Below are positions 50,777-63,786 of a stretch of DNA of 64,000 bases, piece by piece (the first letter of the stretch is position 1; every line of letters starts with the position of its first letter). Source of the stretch: Solea solea (Eukaryota > Chordata > Actinopteri > Pleuronectiformes > Soleidae); NCBI RefSeq assembly GCF_958295425.1, contig NC_081146.1, positions 11,392,985 to 11,456,984 on the forward strand. Reading direction: 5' to 3'. Both the position numbers and the translations under genes were made by a program. Under the pieces are notes generated by a model, which was given only the letters and a program-made list of their open reading frames with translations, searched no databases and had not been told where the DNA came from.

Positions 50777-52699
50777 ATGACTGAGTACTACGAGGAGGGG
50801 GGGCTGCTGTACGAGCAATCACCTCCCATGCACATCAAAGTGGAGTCTCCAGAGGGACCCTTTGGAGGGGGAGCCTCAGAAAATGGCTTCCCCAGGGAGG
50901 ATGAAGACTCGGAGGGCAGCTGTGACCAGAGCAGTGGTATACCTGGAGGGCTCCCCTTTAATGTCGTAGTGGTGCATCCAAACATCATGGCACCTGGCAT
51001 GTCCTCAGAAGACCTCTTGTCTATTGAACAGAGTAAGTCTGCATAATGTGAAGAATGTTATGGGAAACTGGCCATTTTATTGTTTGTGAACTTCTTCAAA
51101 GCTTTAGGAGTCTATTGAGAAGTCTGTCAAATATGTGTTTTTCTTTATGTTCATATATGTACATAAGCATCATTGTAATCAATAATGGAAGATGAATGTC
51201 AAATTTAATTTTTCATCTTATCTGCTCTCAGTGCTTCATGGTTTCCCAGACATAGTTATAGTCAAATATATTTTAGCTACTGTATATATGGTAAAATAAC
51301 AAGGCTCACTGTTAATTCTCTTCCACATTTTCTCCTCTGCACTCATCCCCTTCCCTCCAGACAGAGCTATGTCAGCGGCACTGGCTGCTGGTGGTGTAGG
51401 AAAAAGAAAGAGTCGTTTCAGTGGAGCAGAGCTGGAGGTGTTGGTGTCAGAAGTCACTCGGTGTGAAGGAGAGCTCTTTGGTCCTGCAGGGAGGCTCCGG
51501 CGGCGGGAGAGAGAGCGCATCTGGGCAGGAATCTTAGAGCGAGTCAATGCTGTGTCCAGAGTCCCACGTACACTGAGAGAGGTGAAGAAACGCTGGGATG
51601 ACTTAAAGAGGCGCAATGGTGGCAGGTTGGCAGATGCTCGCCATCGCAGCTGTTACCTGCCCTCCAGCAGAGGGTCTTCAATGCTTGGGCGTGCTTCCCA
51701 GTCAAGCCCCAGGCTTCAACAAGCCAGGCAAAAACAAAGCACTCGACCAAAGCCCAGCTTTCCATGTTTCCCTGACTCTGATACAGGTAAAAATAAGTCG
51801 AATTACTCAGCTGAAATTCTTTGTAAAATCTCTAGATGCAACTTCTTCTCACTGGTTATGTTAACTTGCTTTTTTCAGGTGTGGGAATCGACGGATCAGA
51901 GAGAGATGGTTTGGAAAAAGATGACGATCGCGAGAGAGACATGGGAGAGCCTGAGTGTGAACCAGTAGAGAACAGCATGGAGGACAAATTGGGATTAGGA
52001 CTGGGTCTGGGAATTGGGCCACCTCCTCCATCAGAACGATGGCTGCCTCCTTCACCACTGTACAGCGCTCCTTTCCTCAATGGGAGCCCTCAGCCTAGCA
52101 GTCCTCAGCCATCACTTGGAGCACAGCAGGGTCCTCTTGAAGCCCCTCCTCGCAGCTCTTGGCTTGAAGATGAACTGCGAGGATTGGGAGAAGCAGCAAT
52201 CCAACTGGGAAATAGGGTTGAAAAGAGTCTGCAGGAGTTTGGGGAAGACTTCAGACAGGACATGAGAACACTTGTTGCTTCACAAGAAGCATTAACAGTC
52301 AGTCTACAACAAAACAATGTCCTCTTACAAAGGCTGTTAGGAGTGCTTGAGGCCCAGCAACAACCACAGCCACAGCAACAGCAACATCGTGTACAACAAG
52401 CACACCAATCACAAACAACTCAGCAGCACTTACAGGCTCAGCCAGCTCTGCAGCAGTTACAACATATTGAACCACAACAGCAGCAGCAGCAACAATTGCG
52501 GATTGAAACACCACAGCAGTCACAACAGCACCAAACCCAGCATTTTAATAATCAGTCAGCTTTAGCAGTGGTCCCAGCACCATCAACCCCTGACATACGT
52601 GGCACTTTTACCTCTGATCCACCCACAGACACTAATGGAAGTCTGCAGAAGTCACGGCGAGGAAGAGCTGTTGATCACAGGCGCAGAAGACGGCGTTGA
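50777..52699 (+). CDS. Myb/SANT-like DNA-binding factor (MYPOP/NAIF1-type), 500 residues
   Basis: Three coding exons: 50777-51032 (donor A|GTAAGT), 51361-51786 (acceptor TTCCCTCCAG, donor CAG|GTAAAA) and 51879-52699 (acceptor TTTTTTCAG). Both introns are phase 1 and the frame runs through to TGA. The N-terminal exon is acidic with a sumoylation-like MHIKVESPE. Residues ~94-165 form the domain: KRKSRFSGAELEVLV, then RRRERERIWAGILERVNAV and REVKKRWDDLKRR, with the spaced Trp residues of a SANT-like helix set. An amphipathic stretch around WLEDELRGLGEAAIQLGN and LQQNNVLLQRLLGVLEAQ could be a coiled coil. A Gln-rich tract and a basic tail (RRGRAVDHRRRRRR) follow. Likely a nuclear, self-associating DNA-binding protein; the exact orthologue within the family is not assigned. 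Confidence 0.9.
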
Positions 52700-52797
52700 G
52701 GAGAAAATACTTAAAAACTCTAAGTGCACATCCTGCATACTTGGAGTTTTAAAATGTGACAAGAATGCTCTTTTTCTACAGACAGTACTTCTGTAAA

Positions 52798-52803
52798 AAT
52801 AAA
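52798..52803 (+). terminator. Poly(A) signal of the SANT-like gene
   Basis: AATAAA 100 bases after the stop. Confidence 0.65.
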
Positions 52804-52809
52804 TGGACT

Positions 52810-54180
52810 TGGAGTTTTATTTTCTGCTCCAATCCAGTGATTCATCTCGCACTTAAGTTTGTCTTTGAAGATGACTAACATAGATAAGAAAACAAGACAC
52901 GAGATTGTGGGATGGCCTTGGTTCCTCAGATTTATGAACATATTGCCCTTGATACCTTTGTGTTTTATGGAGTGACAGCTTCTCTGATGAATTTCAATAT
53001 CCAGACAATAACATGTAGGTGCTGATGTTTAACATGCATGTCAGTCACGGTACATGCTTTGGAGCAGAGCTGCTCATGATGCTCTCAATAGTTCAGTGCT
53101 CTCTAAGCTCTCCTGATACCTTAACTGCATTATCATAAAGTACTTGTAATCTGCAGTTGTTACCATATATTGTAGTTATACAGCTATTGTAATTACCTGG
53201 GAATGTATGCTTGTGCTTTTTTAACAGTTCCATGGTATACATTGTTCCAACTTTTGTTTGGACAATGAAGTTAGACTGTGTTCTCTTCAGTGCAATGTGA
53301 GACAGAAATGTTGCATTTTAAAATACTGATAGTTTTGCAAATCTGAAAATCAAAATGCATCAGAAAGTTTGCTTCAAATTTTACTCCATATGTTTTAAAT
53401 CATACATATGTATTTAGGGACTATTTATTATTATAATCTTGCATGTAGTATGATGGTTGTGTCTGTAGATAGATGCTCAACAACCGCATATGGCCCCCAT
53501 CTACAAAGTTTTGCATAAGCTATATTTTGTAGATAGCAAAATGTTCCAATGAAATGTAACTTAACTTTAATTAAAATCAGATATGGATTGCAAATAAATC
53601 CAGCACATCACTTGTGGATTTGTTATGTAGAGCATTGCTTCCCAAAGTGTGGACTGTAGATGTATTGCAAGTGGGCCTTAGATGATGACATAAAGATGCC
53701 TCTGTTTACCAAATTCATCCAAACATATTCTTTGTTTACACTAAAGTGTGCCAAATATACAGTAATTTGCTGTCTCATTTTGTTATTCACATTTTAATTA
53801 TACACATAGGGCTTCTCCGTTATGGACAAAATGACAATCAAATATTCTCCATGATTACTTCCACCAGTAATTAGGACGATGTATTTTAATATCAACATTA
53901 GCTGTTTACTTCACTGTTGTGCTACATTTTAGGAGTCCCAAATCCCAAAAACTAAAGGTCCAGTGTGTCATGTAATGGTGAGACTGTAGATTGTAAAATG
54001 TGCAGGACGTCTACAATCACCTTTCCCTTTCTTAGTAGAGCAGAGCTATGGTGGCCTTTGTGTACCAGAAAGGATGTTCTTCTTTGTTTGCATAGTAAGC
54101 CTCTGCTTCAAATTTTGAAAGCTGCTGTATAAACATGGAGGCGCAAGATAGCGGCCTCTGTAAAACAAGGCCCTTGCCTT
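52810..54180. other. Intergenic, mostly unrecognised
   Basis: AT-rich. CTTCCCAAAGTGTGGACTG near 53637, and a similar CTTCTCAAAGTGTGGGCC near 22031, look like decayed ends of the same old element. No gene is seen. Confidence 0.4.
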
Positions 54181-54184
54181 AATT

Positions 54185-54264
54185 GCATCTATCTTCTACC
54201 ACTTTACCCTCCACATGAGGGTTACAGGGGGCGCTGTGCCAACCTTAGGCTGATAGGTGGGGTG
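54185..54264 (-). repeat. SINE-like repeat tail, reverse orientation
   Basis: TCTTCTACCACTTTACCCTC and CACATGAGGGTTACAGGGGG mirror the tail of the 40053-40412 repeat. Confidence 0.6.
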
Positions 54265-54549
54265 CCTCAAGTACACATAAAAAGCAAATTCTAAGGCTAA
54301 AAAACCTACTTATGGGAGGTATATTAATTCAATTCTTGCCAATAAATCATCCCAAATTTTAAGTTCTAAACCTTTACATTTGTTGATAATGGGTGCGTTT
54401 AATCTTTGTTGCATTCATTAAGATGTGGAGAAAGTCTAAAGTGTGTTGAGCAAAGAACTCGGGAGCATCAGTAGAGGGGAAATGCATAATTAAAGGTTTA
54501 TTTTCTGTCATGAACTGAAGCTGGTTGTCAGTAATGGGTGTTTTATTTT

Positions 54550-54642
54550 GAAAGTTAACTTTAGGCCGGAAATGTTATTCCTCGCTCAGGCTGACTAGCA
54601 TGATCCTGGTGCGGTCCGGACAAGAGGGTGCATGGGTGAAAC
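54550..54642 (+). promoter_or_regulatory. Promoter-proximal region of gene 5
   Basis: Just before the ATG, GGCCGGAAATG has an ETS-type core and base composition turns GC-rich. The start sits in AACATGGCCGCC, which is both a good start context and YY1-like. No TATA box is seen. Confidence 0.5.
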
Positions 54643-57600
54643 ATGGCCGCCGTACACCCTCCGGAGTCTCCCAAACGACAGAAATACCCTGTGGATGATG
54701 TTGAAACCCCCGAGCAGAAGACGGAGGCGGTGGATTCGCCGGACGGCGTGAATCAGAGAGACGAAACAACATGTAATAAAAGCGCGGAGATCCCCGGCGA
54801 TGAGCCGAGAGCTAGTGTAGGCAACGATGGCGGGTGTATTGCCAGCCATTCTGAGGTTAGTGTGGAGTCCAGTGCTGGAACCGACAAAACGACATGTAAT
54901 TCATCGCAGGAGCAAGCGTCGCCTGAAAAAATGGCCGAGGTGTCTGGCAGCGAGCAGCGGGCTTTCGACTGGTCTGAAGCTGAAGACAACGATGACGAGG
55001 CGAAATTACAACAAGCGGAAAATACTGAGTGTGGTATGCTAACGTTCGTGGTGTGTTTTACTAGTAGCGTTTGCTTCAAGGCTAATCTGAGCTGTAGCCC
55101 TCACTAAAGGTGCAGTTCGTCCTGTCAACTCTGCTGATATTATAGTTACCATAACAAAAACAAGCTGGTAGTCTGCAGCGTAGATCAGGGGAATTCCATT
55201 AGAACACAGAGACGTCCAGATGGACCCACATGCACAGGTCTACAACATCACACTGTCTGTTATGACTTTTGCAATATGCACTCACACATGTGGGTGGGTG
55301 GGTTTCCATCAGCATATTATGCACATTTTTAATTTGCACATAAAAACCTGAATGAAAACACAGAAATAGGTATTCAAATATCACATTAAGTTTTTATGCT
55401 TGTAAGTGATGGAAAAGCTGATGTTCCACTTAAAAGTATGTTTGAATGAGTGCAATGAAAACAGTTTTAGTGAAGAAAAGAGGACACATGTGAAGAACTC
55501 ATGTGAGCAAGGAGGCATGATCTAGTTTTACTTTTGCATGGGCTGAGGTCATTGCGTCTCTTCTGTAGTGAAATAAAAATAATATTTTTCCTGCTCATGT
55601 CGAGGCAGATGTAGATATAAACTTTCTTCACAAAAGCAAAATAAATTAACGTAAAAAGAAAATAATAGTTGTAGAGGGTGCCAGCATAGAAGTCAAGGAG
55701 GTAGCAGCCTTTTGAACCTACTGTTGTAGTCATTAGTCGTATTGGCAGATCTTGATCTTGTGCTGGAAATATCGCGCCTCGCTACATGCGAGTGGATTCG
55801 CTGTGCTGGAAAAATAGCTCAAACAGCAGACACATTGGGTGAGAGAAGGAATGTGTAAACTTCCTTGATGCAGTCCAAGTAGTTAATCTTATTATAATAA
55901 TGAATTGAAGCAGCAATTCAAACATGACCACTGGGACCCAGTGTGAGATGCCTCAAGTAGACTCACCGGCCACTTAAGTGGGAACACAGGACAGGAGTGA
56001 AGTAGTATTTGTTTCACACAGTGGTGTCATCTGCTGCTGTAGCCCATCAGCTTTAAAAGTCAACATGTTGTGTGTTCAGTGATGGTCTTCTTACTATTGC
56101 CTTATCTCTGTAAACACTGGAGATGGTTGTGTGGAAGAAATATAGTAGTTCAAGAGTTGTTGCCTCATTCAAAATCACTTATATATAGGCCTATATAGTA
56201 ACGTGTAACTCAGCCAGTAATTTTGTTGTTTCCAATATTTTTCAATAGATGCATAAAGCTTAGAGGGGGCACACAATAATAAAAATACAAGTGAAGGGAA
56301 CTAAGCTAAAATGACTAACTTCAGGAAGAAAATGTGAAATTTTTTTTCAACTTAAATAAAAACTTCTGTCCAGACTAAAAACTCCATCTGTTGATGTCTT
56401 TCTTATTAGATCATGCTTTATGAAGTCTTTTCTTCTTACTGATCAGTCTGTTCTTTGCCTTCCCTTCATCTGATTGTGTGTGCACGCGCATGTTTGCGTG
56501 TCTGTGTTTCACTCACTGACTCTGGTCCTAATGCTCATCGGCCTTCACTGATGAGTGTTGTCACATTGTGATTTGCAGCACATGTAACTGGTTTTAAATT
56601 GCTGGACCTCTGGTGCTGTAAAGGCTAGAGGAGAATGTTATATGTATATGTACTATTTGCATTTTAAAATGCCAACACCTCATCCAAAAGTTTAAATTAG
56701 CAATGGTTTCTCATGTATAGGTCCAAGAGATGTCGATTTTAGTGACATATCTTGTAAACTGGTGAATGTACTAAGCATGTATAGCTGTGTTAGATGCAGT
56801 TTGTTTCGACATCAACATGCACTGCTTCTGGGAAATAGAAACCAGTTATATGTGATGTAAATGATATCAATCATTGATATTGTTGTTTTCTGTTTGCGTT
56901 TGATTGCTAAGATGTTATTATGCTTTTTTCCCCCTCATAGATGTCAGTAAAGTCGCAGAGAATGTGGATAAAGTGCAGCAGGGTGCACAAGCCGATGATA
57001 ACGTAACTGCTGATGCAGAGGAGGTGCATGAGGTGGAAAACTCTCAGAGGCGCACAGAGAGTGAGCAGGCCAGTGAGCCTGTGGGAGAAGCCAACAAGGC
57101 AGAGGATGTGGCTGAGGAAGATGAGGAGGCAGAGAAACCAGAGGATGCTGATTTGGCAGCTAAGCAAAAAAAATGCCGTTTGATCTGCAAGGAATGCGGG
57201 AAGAGGTTCACCCGCCGCGAGACATTCAACCTTCACCGCCACTTTCATGCACACGAGGATGAGCTCACGCCACTTACATGTAAAGAATGTGGCCTTACCT
57301 TTCAGCACCGCAGCAGCCTCATTAAACACAGAAATGAACATAAACAGAAGGAGGAGGAGCTTGTTGTACCAAAGAAGGAGGTGCAAACAAAAGAGGAAGG
57401 GAGTTTCGAATGTGCAGAATGTGGGAGGATTTTCTCTACAGTGGTTAAGCTGAGGGACCACAACTGCAGTAGTACAGTTGATAAGCCTTACCACTGCCCC
57501 CTGTGCCGTCAAGACTTCCAGTTCAAATTTTCTGTTACAAGGCACATGGTGACTCACTCCCAGGAGAGGATGTTTACATGCCAAGAATGCGATCATAAAT

Positions 57601-60473
57601 TTCCAGACGCCACGACCCTGCGCTATCACCAGCGCTGTCATAGTGCCCTCAAACCCTTTGAATGCCCAGAGTGTGGTATGGTTTTTAAACATTTCTCCGT
57701 CATGGAAGACCACCGTCGCAAACACGCAGACAACACCCGTTCGCACCTGTGCACAATCTGTGGAAAGACCTTCAAGTACGGCAGTCTGCTCCATCAGCAT
57801 CAGTATCTTCACACAGGCCAGAAGCCCTTCCGCTGTCCTGAGTGCGGTAAAAACTTTGCCTTTGCCCAGAACATGAAGGCACATTGTCGCCAGCATAGAC
57901 TGCGCAAAACCGACTCCTCCAACTCCTCTGACTCCAGTGAGCAGCAGCCCTACAAACAGGCCCTTCCACCGGCACAAGACACAGTTAAAGGGCTTGGAAA
58001 AGAAAATTCTCATCAGAGTGAGGAACTGAAACGCACATTCAAATGCCCCCTTTGTCCGCACACTTGCAGTGCACCAGCTAACCTGAGAACCCACATGGTC
58101 GTTCATGAGGCTGAGTACGAGACACTCAAATCCCCAAAGGAGAATAACAAGCACTGGGAAAAATGTCCACACTGTCCGTGTGTTTATCGTGATTATACCA
58201 GTTTAAAATTACATATGTTCAGTTTCCACAAGTCTGTAGCGCAAGATTTAGAAAAGATGGCAACGTCACCACCCAACAAACAAGTTAATCTGTCAAGCAG
58301 TGATGATGTACAGGGGAAGGGTAGAAGCGATGGCATAAGTAGTAAGTCTTATAAGTGTTCTGAGTGTGGAAAGATGTTCCGCCATCGATCAGTGTTAGAG
58401 CTGCATATGCGTATACATTCCAAGGATAAGCCTTATCAATGCAAAGTGTGTGGTAAGGGCTTTAGATTCAGTAGCTATTTGCAGCAGCATCTCATTATTC
58501 ATACAGGCAAGAAGCCATATAAATGTCCAGACTGTGGGAAGGACTTTGCCTTCCTGCAGAACATGAGAACACACCAAAAGCTTCATCAGGAGAAACCATT
58601 CCGCTGCACCAGCTGCCGCAAAGGCTACAGCGATGAGACCCAACTACAGCAACATATGGTATCACACTATGGTGACAAACCTCATAAGTGTGATCTGTGT
58701 GACAAGAGCTTTGGATTGGCTTATCTGCTTCGAGATCACATGAACACACACACAGGAGAGAGACCTCATCGTTGTGATGAGTGTGACAAAACCTTTTCCT
58801 GGTTTAGCAGCCTGCTAGTGCATCAGAAAATTCATGCTCGGAAGCGCCAAAGTTTCAGTCAGAATAGTTCATTCCAACTTAGTTCCAGAATGAGAGGCAG
58901 TAGCAGTGGGAAGAGAGAGGATAGACTTGTGTGGAGCTCATCTAGACCATTAGGAGGCTCAGTGATGGGTAACTCTGAGTCAAGTCCATTTCCAGATTCT
59001 GCACTAAGAGACTCTGAGGTGCATAGTAAGGCAGTGCAGCCACAGTCTTCCATGGTCTCACCACACATGGATTTACAAAGCAAACAGCAGAAGGAGCAGT
59101 CTATGTCCGACCTGAACCCTCAACCGGTGCAGTGGAAGGTGGACGCTGGAAAAGTAATGCCCATCCCATCGTCACAGCACCAACATGCAACGCAACAGCA
59201 GGCACGGTTTGACAGCTCGCTTCAGCAGGGCTTACAGCAGAACCATCAGAGAAGTCCAGGCTGGGCAGATAGCCTTTTATTAACTCAGTCAGGCCCCATA
59301 TCTGCTCAAAGCTCTGAGCCCTCACACTTAAAAGAGAATGCGACTTCAACTGTCGGCTCCCACCCAACATTTACGCCAATCAAATCCAGCCCATTAGCGG
59401 TTAGTGAGGTGGAGCTGCACAGGCAGCCGCAGCCCAAGTCTATTACTTTGAGCAGCACACCCATGTCCATAGCGGTAGCTTCCTCGAGCTCTCTGCAACA
59501 TGATTTTTCTGTACCCACCTACATTGACGGAGCAGCTCTGTGGAGCATCAGACCGCTAGCAAGTTCTCAAAGCTCTCCAAACAAGATTGGTCAGGAGCTC
59601 CAGTTGTCAAGATGGCAAAACACCCTAGTTTCAACACAAAAGGAGCCATCAACACCTCTTAAAAATGAGGACAAAAGTATGTCAGACATCACTAATCCTC
59701 AAGTAATGCCGTTGACTGTTAGCCAGCCAGAGAGGCAGTGGTCCTCAGGCTTAGCAGGTGCTTCCACCTCAGCTCAAGTAGACCAAAGCAGTGCTATACC
59801 AATTTCAACTCCTGTCTCTCTTGGGATTGGTAGCACCTTGTGGGACCTTCAAGCTCTGCCAGGAATTCCAAAGACTATACAACCCCCTGAGAAATTAGTA
59901 AATAACCAAGATATCCAAGTGTCATCTGGCTGGCCCAATGTACAGTGTACGGCACAGAAGGTTCCCATCTCCACTGCATATGAGGCTCACCGTTTTGGCC
60001 AGGGAATTGGAACCACAGTGTGGAGCTTCCAAAGTAACACTGTCGGCCCTCATACACTGCTCACTGGACAACTCAAACCAGGGAAAGGACAGGAGCTACA
60101 ACAACCAATTGTAACAGGCACTCAACTCATAATAAATCAGCCTTCTCCTTTCTTCTCACCTACACTTACTGCACTCCCTCCTCTTGCTTTGCCTGGCCCA
60201 CACTCCCTTCACTCTGTTGCAGTTGGTGCTCTTCCAAGACCTTCACACCCAAATATTTTTTTCACACCACAGGCAGTCATGAGTGAGAGGCCACACCTGA
60301 CACAGACCCTTCCCATATCTCAGCTTGCCCCACGGACAGAACCTCCTAAACCTGGAACCCGTTTGCCTTTTGCCCCTGACCGACTTCTCCAGTGCATGAT
60401 ATGTGGACGTTCTTTTCCCCGAGAGCTGGAACTACAAATGCATTACTTGCAACATGCACAAGGAGAAATTTGA
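54643..60473 (+). CDS. Gene 5: multi-C2H2 zinc-finger protein, 1307 residues
   Basis: Two coding exons: 54643-55033 (donor TGTG|GTATGC) and 56941-60473 (acceptor CCCCCTCATAG), a phase 1 intron rebuilding an Asp codon. Exon 1 and the start of exon 2 are acidic, with a basic PKRQK near the start. Fingers run from about residue 209 to 760 in two blocks of about ten and six. TGQKP, TGKKP and TGERP linkers are present, so part of the array should wrap DNA in the classic way. The unit 'GKTFKYGSLLHQH ... KNFAFAQNMKAH' reappears later as 'GKGFRFSSYLQQH ... KDFAFLQNMRTH', an internal duplication. About 530 Ser/Gln/Pro-rich residues follow, then a lone terminal finger and QHAQGEI. Nuclear regulator by family; target unknown. 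The C-terminal finger matches gene 4. Confidence 0.93.
55660..55775. repeat. Dispersed repeat, related to 23095-23263
   Basis: Shares GTGCCAGCATAGAAGTCAAG, GTCATTAGTCGTAT and GGCAGATCTTG with the other copy. It lies in the intron of gene 5. Confidence 0.5.
55968..56165 (+). mobile_element. Tc1-like miniature element, degraded, in the intron of gene 5
   Basis: Starts ACTCACCGGCCACTTAAGTG, close to the family terminal repeat. It contains CTTACTATTGCC and GGAGATGGTTGTGTG in family order. The right end is not found. Confidence 0.65.
56166..56940. other. Rest of the gene 5 intron, nothing recognised
   Basis: AT-rich sequence ending in a pyrimidine-rich acceptor. No coding frame or element ends. 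Confidence 0.4.
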
Positions 60474-62030
60474 AATTTCTACAATAACATCACAGCATCA
60501 CACAACATCTTTTGTTTCTTTTCATATATAAATATATATACTTTTTTATTAAATTGAACTTAATTTTTGACCCTCGGTTGTGCAGTTTGACCAGTTGAAT
60601 AAATGGGCATTAGAAACAAAAAAACATGACAGTGCAACTTGGTTTCAGTCTTCACACTTGATGCACTTTTTCTTTATTCAGCTCCACATTAGACTGCACA
60701 GGTAGATGTTCGAAAGAGGGGAATACACATGCTATTTTACAATTTAACCAAATATTTACATAGTTTGAATACATGCTGAGCGTGGAAATGAATGAGGTTC
60801 TACATCTACATTTCATCTATTGCCAATGACATTTAGGTTTATATAATAGTAATTTTATAGTTCTTTTCATACGTCCTGAACCATTTGAACTGTGTTTCTT
60901 CATGTACAGTATACTGTGTGCCTTTTATAAGTACAGTCTGCATGTCTGCTGTCTTGGTATTTAGGCCTAGTTTGTGCTTAAGGTAGACTCAACAATGTGA
61001 CCTCATGTCCAAAACACAGAGCAACGTCTAAGATACTAAGATGTTGTAAAGAAAGGAACGTTTTGGGGTCAGAGAGGGGTTTTGTGCTCAATTATTAAAT
61101 GTGTGCAAATATAAAATGAAAGGCTGGCTGCACACAGTATACACACGCACACAGTATACACACACACTCAGTATAATACTGCTAGGAAGCACATGTGTTC
61201 ACAGGGGCACAGACTGGGTCCAAACATAATTGTAAGTAAAGGTTCTCATTGTGATGGAGAAAAGGGTTATACTTGAGCTCATGTAACAGTAAGCATTTTC
61301 TGAACAGAAAGGGAGAAATTAGCCTCATTACACTAACTTTCTAAAACTTATCAAAGAGTGAATTTTGTATTAAATGAAATTTGGATTTATGTGATTTGTC
61401 ATGATTTTTACAATGGTAAGACAGAAAAATGATTGGTGGGGTCGGTCATATTCACATAGTTTTTTGGCAAGTTGTCATTATTGAAATATGTGATCATTTA
61501 GATTTTAAACTGGTTTTGCTTGACAGTGTTTAGCATCGACTGTAAATTATTGAGTGCCATGTAATATGTACCTGTTACCAGATTTACCATTTCTATTTGG
61601 TAATGTATCCATATTCATAAAAAAAGGTCAGCTGTTGAGAACAATGTATTATTTGTGAATAACGGATGCTATCGTTACACAACTGTAGATTTAGATCAGC
61701 ACAGAATTCCATATCCTCCCTTATTTAAAAACTTGATATTTGCATAGCTTTGGGTGCCCTAAAAGTGACTGTAAATCGTCATTACTACTGTAAAATAAAC
61801 ACAGTACACATGGTCCATTTGTTGAAAAAACAAACAAACCCAACAACACTTTCTGTGGGTTTCAACATTCAGAGTCTTAAGATATAATATGAGCCCTTCT
61901 ACCTCTAGCTACTGTTTTAGCATGGAAAGAAATTTACCATGATGTCTACATATTGGATTCAATAAAACTTGCCTTTGATTATGAAATTGTGTTGTGCAGT
62001 AATTGTGAATAAACATCATGTATATGAAAC
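60474..62030 (+). other. 3' UTR of gene 5 with alternative poly(A) signals
   Basis: AATAAA at 60598-60603, 125 bases after the stop, and again at 61971-61976 and near 62008. Two transcript lengths are plausible. A CA-rich stretch (ACACACGCACACAGTA) lies near 61140. Confidence 0.5.
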
Positions 62031-62771
62031 AAAAGGAGGACAAGCTTAAGAATTAGTATATTTTTATTACATTTCATTTAAGAATTTATTGAGTTAACAG
62101 TATAAGTGAAATCTTAGTCCTGAATTTGGTTGTAGAGAATATAGATTGTTTCAGTGTTATGTGTATATATGCTTATATTTGCTATGCTTCACCATTAATC
62201 ATGGCAAGCTGTGATTAAAATTTCTAATTGTTTAAAAGATGTACAAAAAAATGACTTTTGTAGTTACTGATATTGCTATATCAGTACTGATATCTAAAAG
62301 CAAAGATAAAGAATCGAAATAAAAAATATGACAATATGGCCCAATGCCTTTATTTCAACAAATACAGTATTAAGTCAGGCTGAAGGTAATGTTAAAATAT
62401 GTATGTTGTTGGTAAATCAGGTATCAGGTAAGTCATCCAATATAAATCTATTGTATGTGTTAAGAATCATGGATTTTTCTTTAAACAAGAAATAACAATT
62501 AAGCAGTCAAATAAATGCAGTGCAGCTAAAAAAAATTGTTGTCACTGACTGTTATCACTACTCTCCAGTCTCCTGGATTGTTCTTTCGCTTTGTTCTGCT
62601 GTAAGAGTGGGTCGATGGCGATAACTGTCATCTTGTGCATATAAGCTAAAAGCAGCATATTCTGATATGACTGTTCTCATTCATGCTACATACTGCATAT
62701 CAGTCTAAGACCAAATACTGAAGTGATACAAGTCTGATTCTTGTCTGTTGCCTCAAGGCTGAAACAGAATT
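62031..62771. other. Intergenic, nothing recognised
   Basis: AT-rich stretch with no supported feature. Confidence 0.4.
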
Positions 62772-63081
62772 CAGTGAGTACCTGAGAGAGAGATACTTGA
62801 GTAAAAGTATCTTACCAGAAAATGACATTTGGTAGAAGTTGAAGTCACCTTTTATAATATTACTTAAGTAAAGGTCTTAAAGTATATAACATTTACTGTA
62901 CGTCAGTATCAAAAGAAATGTTCATATAAAATGTACTTTTTTTTTAACTTAGTTTTGGAAGTAAAAGTATTAAAACAGTGAGGAGTAAGGATTGATAGTA
63001 AAAGTCGCAAGAAATAGTAAGTAAAGTACAGATATGTGAATTTTTAGTAAAGTTTTTGTACTTTGTTACATTACAACACTG
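62772..63081. mobile_element. hAT-like miniature element, same family as 36998-37572
   Basis: Starts CAGTG and ends CAACACTG. Flanks ACAGAATT and AAAGAATC match at 6 of 8 positions, consistent with an aged 8-base target duplication. The interior repeats ACTTAAGTAAAGGTCTTAAA and GTAAAAGTATTAAAACAGTG as in the first copy, but without the nested SINE. Confidence 0.75.
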
Positions 63082-63419
63082 AAAGAATCTCAAAGATTGT
63101 CTACAGTCTACAGCCCTGTAAAAATCAGATCACTTCGACCTGGAAATTTGAATGTAGTCATATACAACCAAAAAAAAACCCAACACAACTCTGCCTAAAA
63201 TCTAAATATAAGGTTGACTAAAGCCGACTTAAATGTACTTGAGTTCATTCACTGTTACAACAAAACAAATTAAATGTTTGCTCTGTTAGAACTACAATTT
63301 AAATAATAATCACGTGTGTTTACATTTCAATTATACATATAATTAAATATATAAGCTGGCGCATCATGGTAGTTTGTGCTTTAACATTTGTACGTGTTTT
63401 TAGGTATTTGAAATCTGCT

Positions 63420-63786
63420 TAAAGCGTTTAAAATTGTGTCGGTTTGCTGAGGGTCGCTCCAGCTTCACTGCGATCACAGTCAAAACAGACGAAGAAGAAA
63501 GCACTTCCGGGAACAGTCGCCCTCGCGCACATAGCAGCAGCAGCAGCCTCCATACGGTGCAGGTGTGAGAGCTACCTTAAAAACTGCACCCTCCGTCATC
63601 ATTTGCCTTTGTGAAACAATGCGTTTTGCCGCTCTGGTATGAGTTGACTATCTGGACTATCACAAATCACAGTTTCCACCTATTTGTTCTCTGGTTTCTC
63701 GCAGATAAGGGAAACTAGAACAACAGTGGTGCTGTTTAGTCGTGAGCATTAGCTCAATAGAGCTAACACAACCAAACCACACCAAG
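63420..63786 (+). promoter_or_regulatory. Probable promoter of the last gene
   Basis: GC content and CpG rise after an AT-rich stretch. An ETS-type CACTTCCGGG is near 63502, followed by an AGC-repeat run and CAAGATGG at the start codon, which is YY1-like. No TATA box. Confidence 0.5.

Noticed and set aside
56907..58172. 421-residue open frame on - opposite gene 5
   Set aside because: A shadow of the finger exon: the complement of Cys/His-rich codons yields long open frames. No acceptor or start context.
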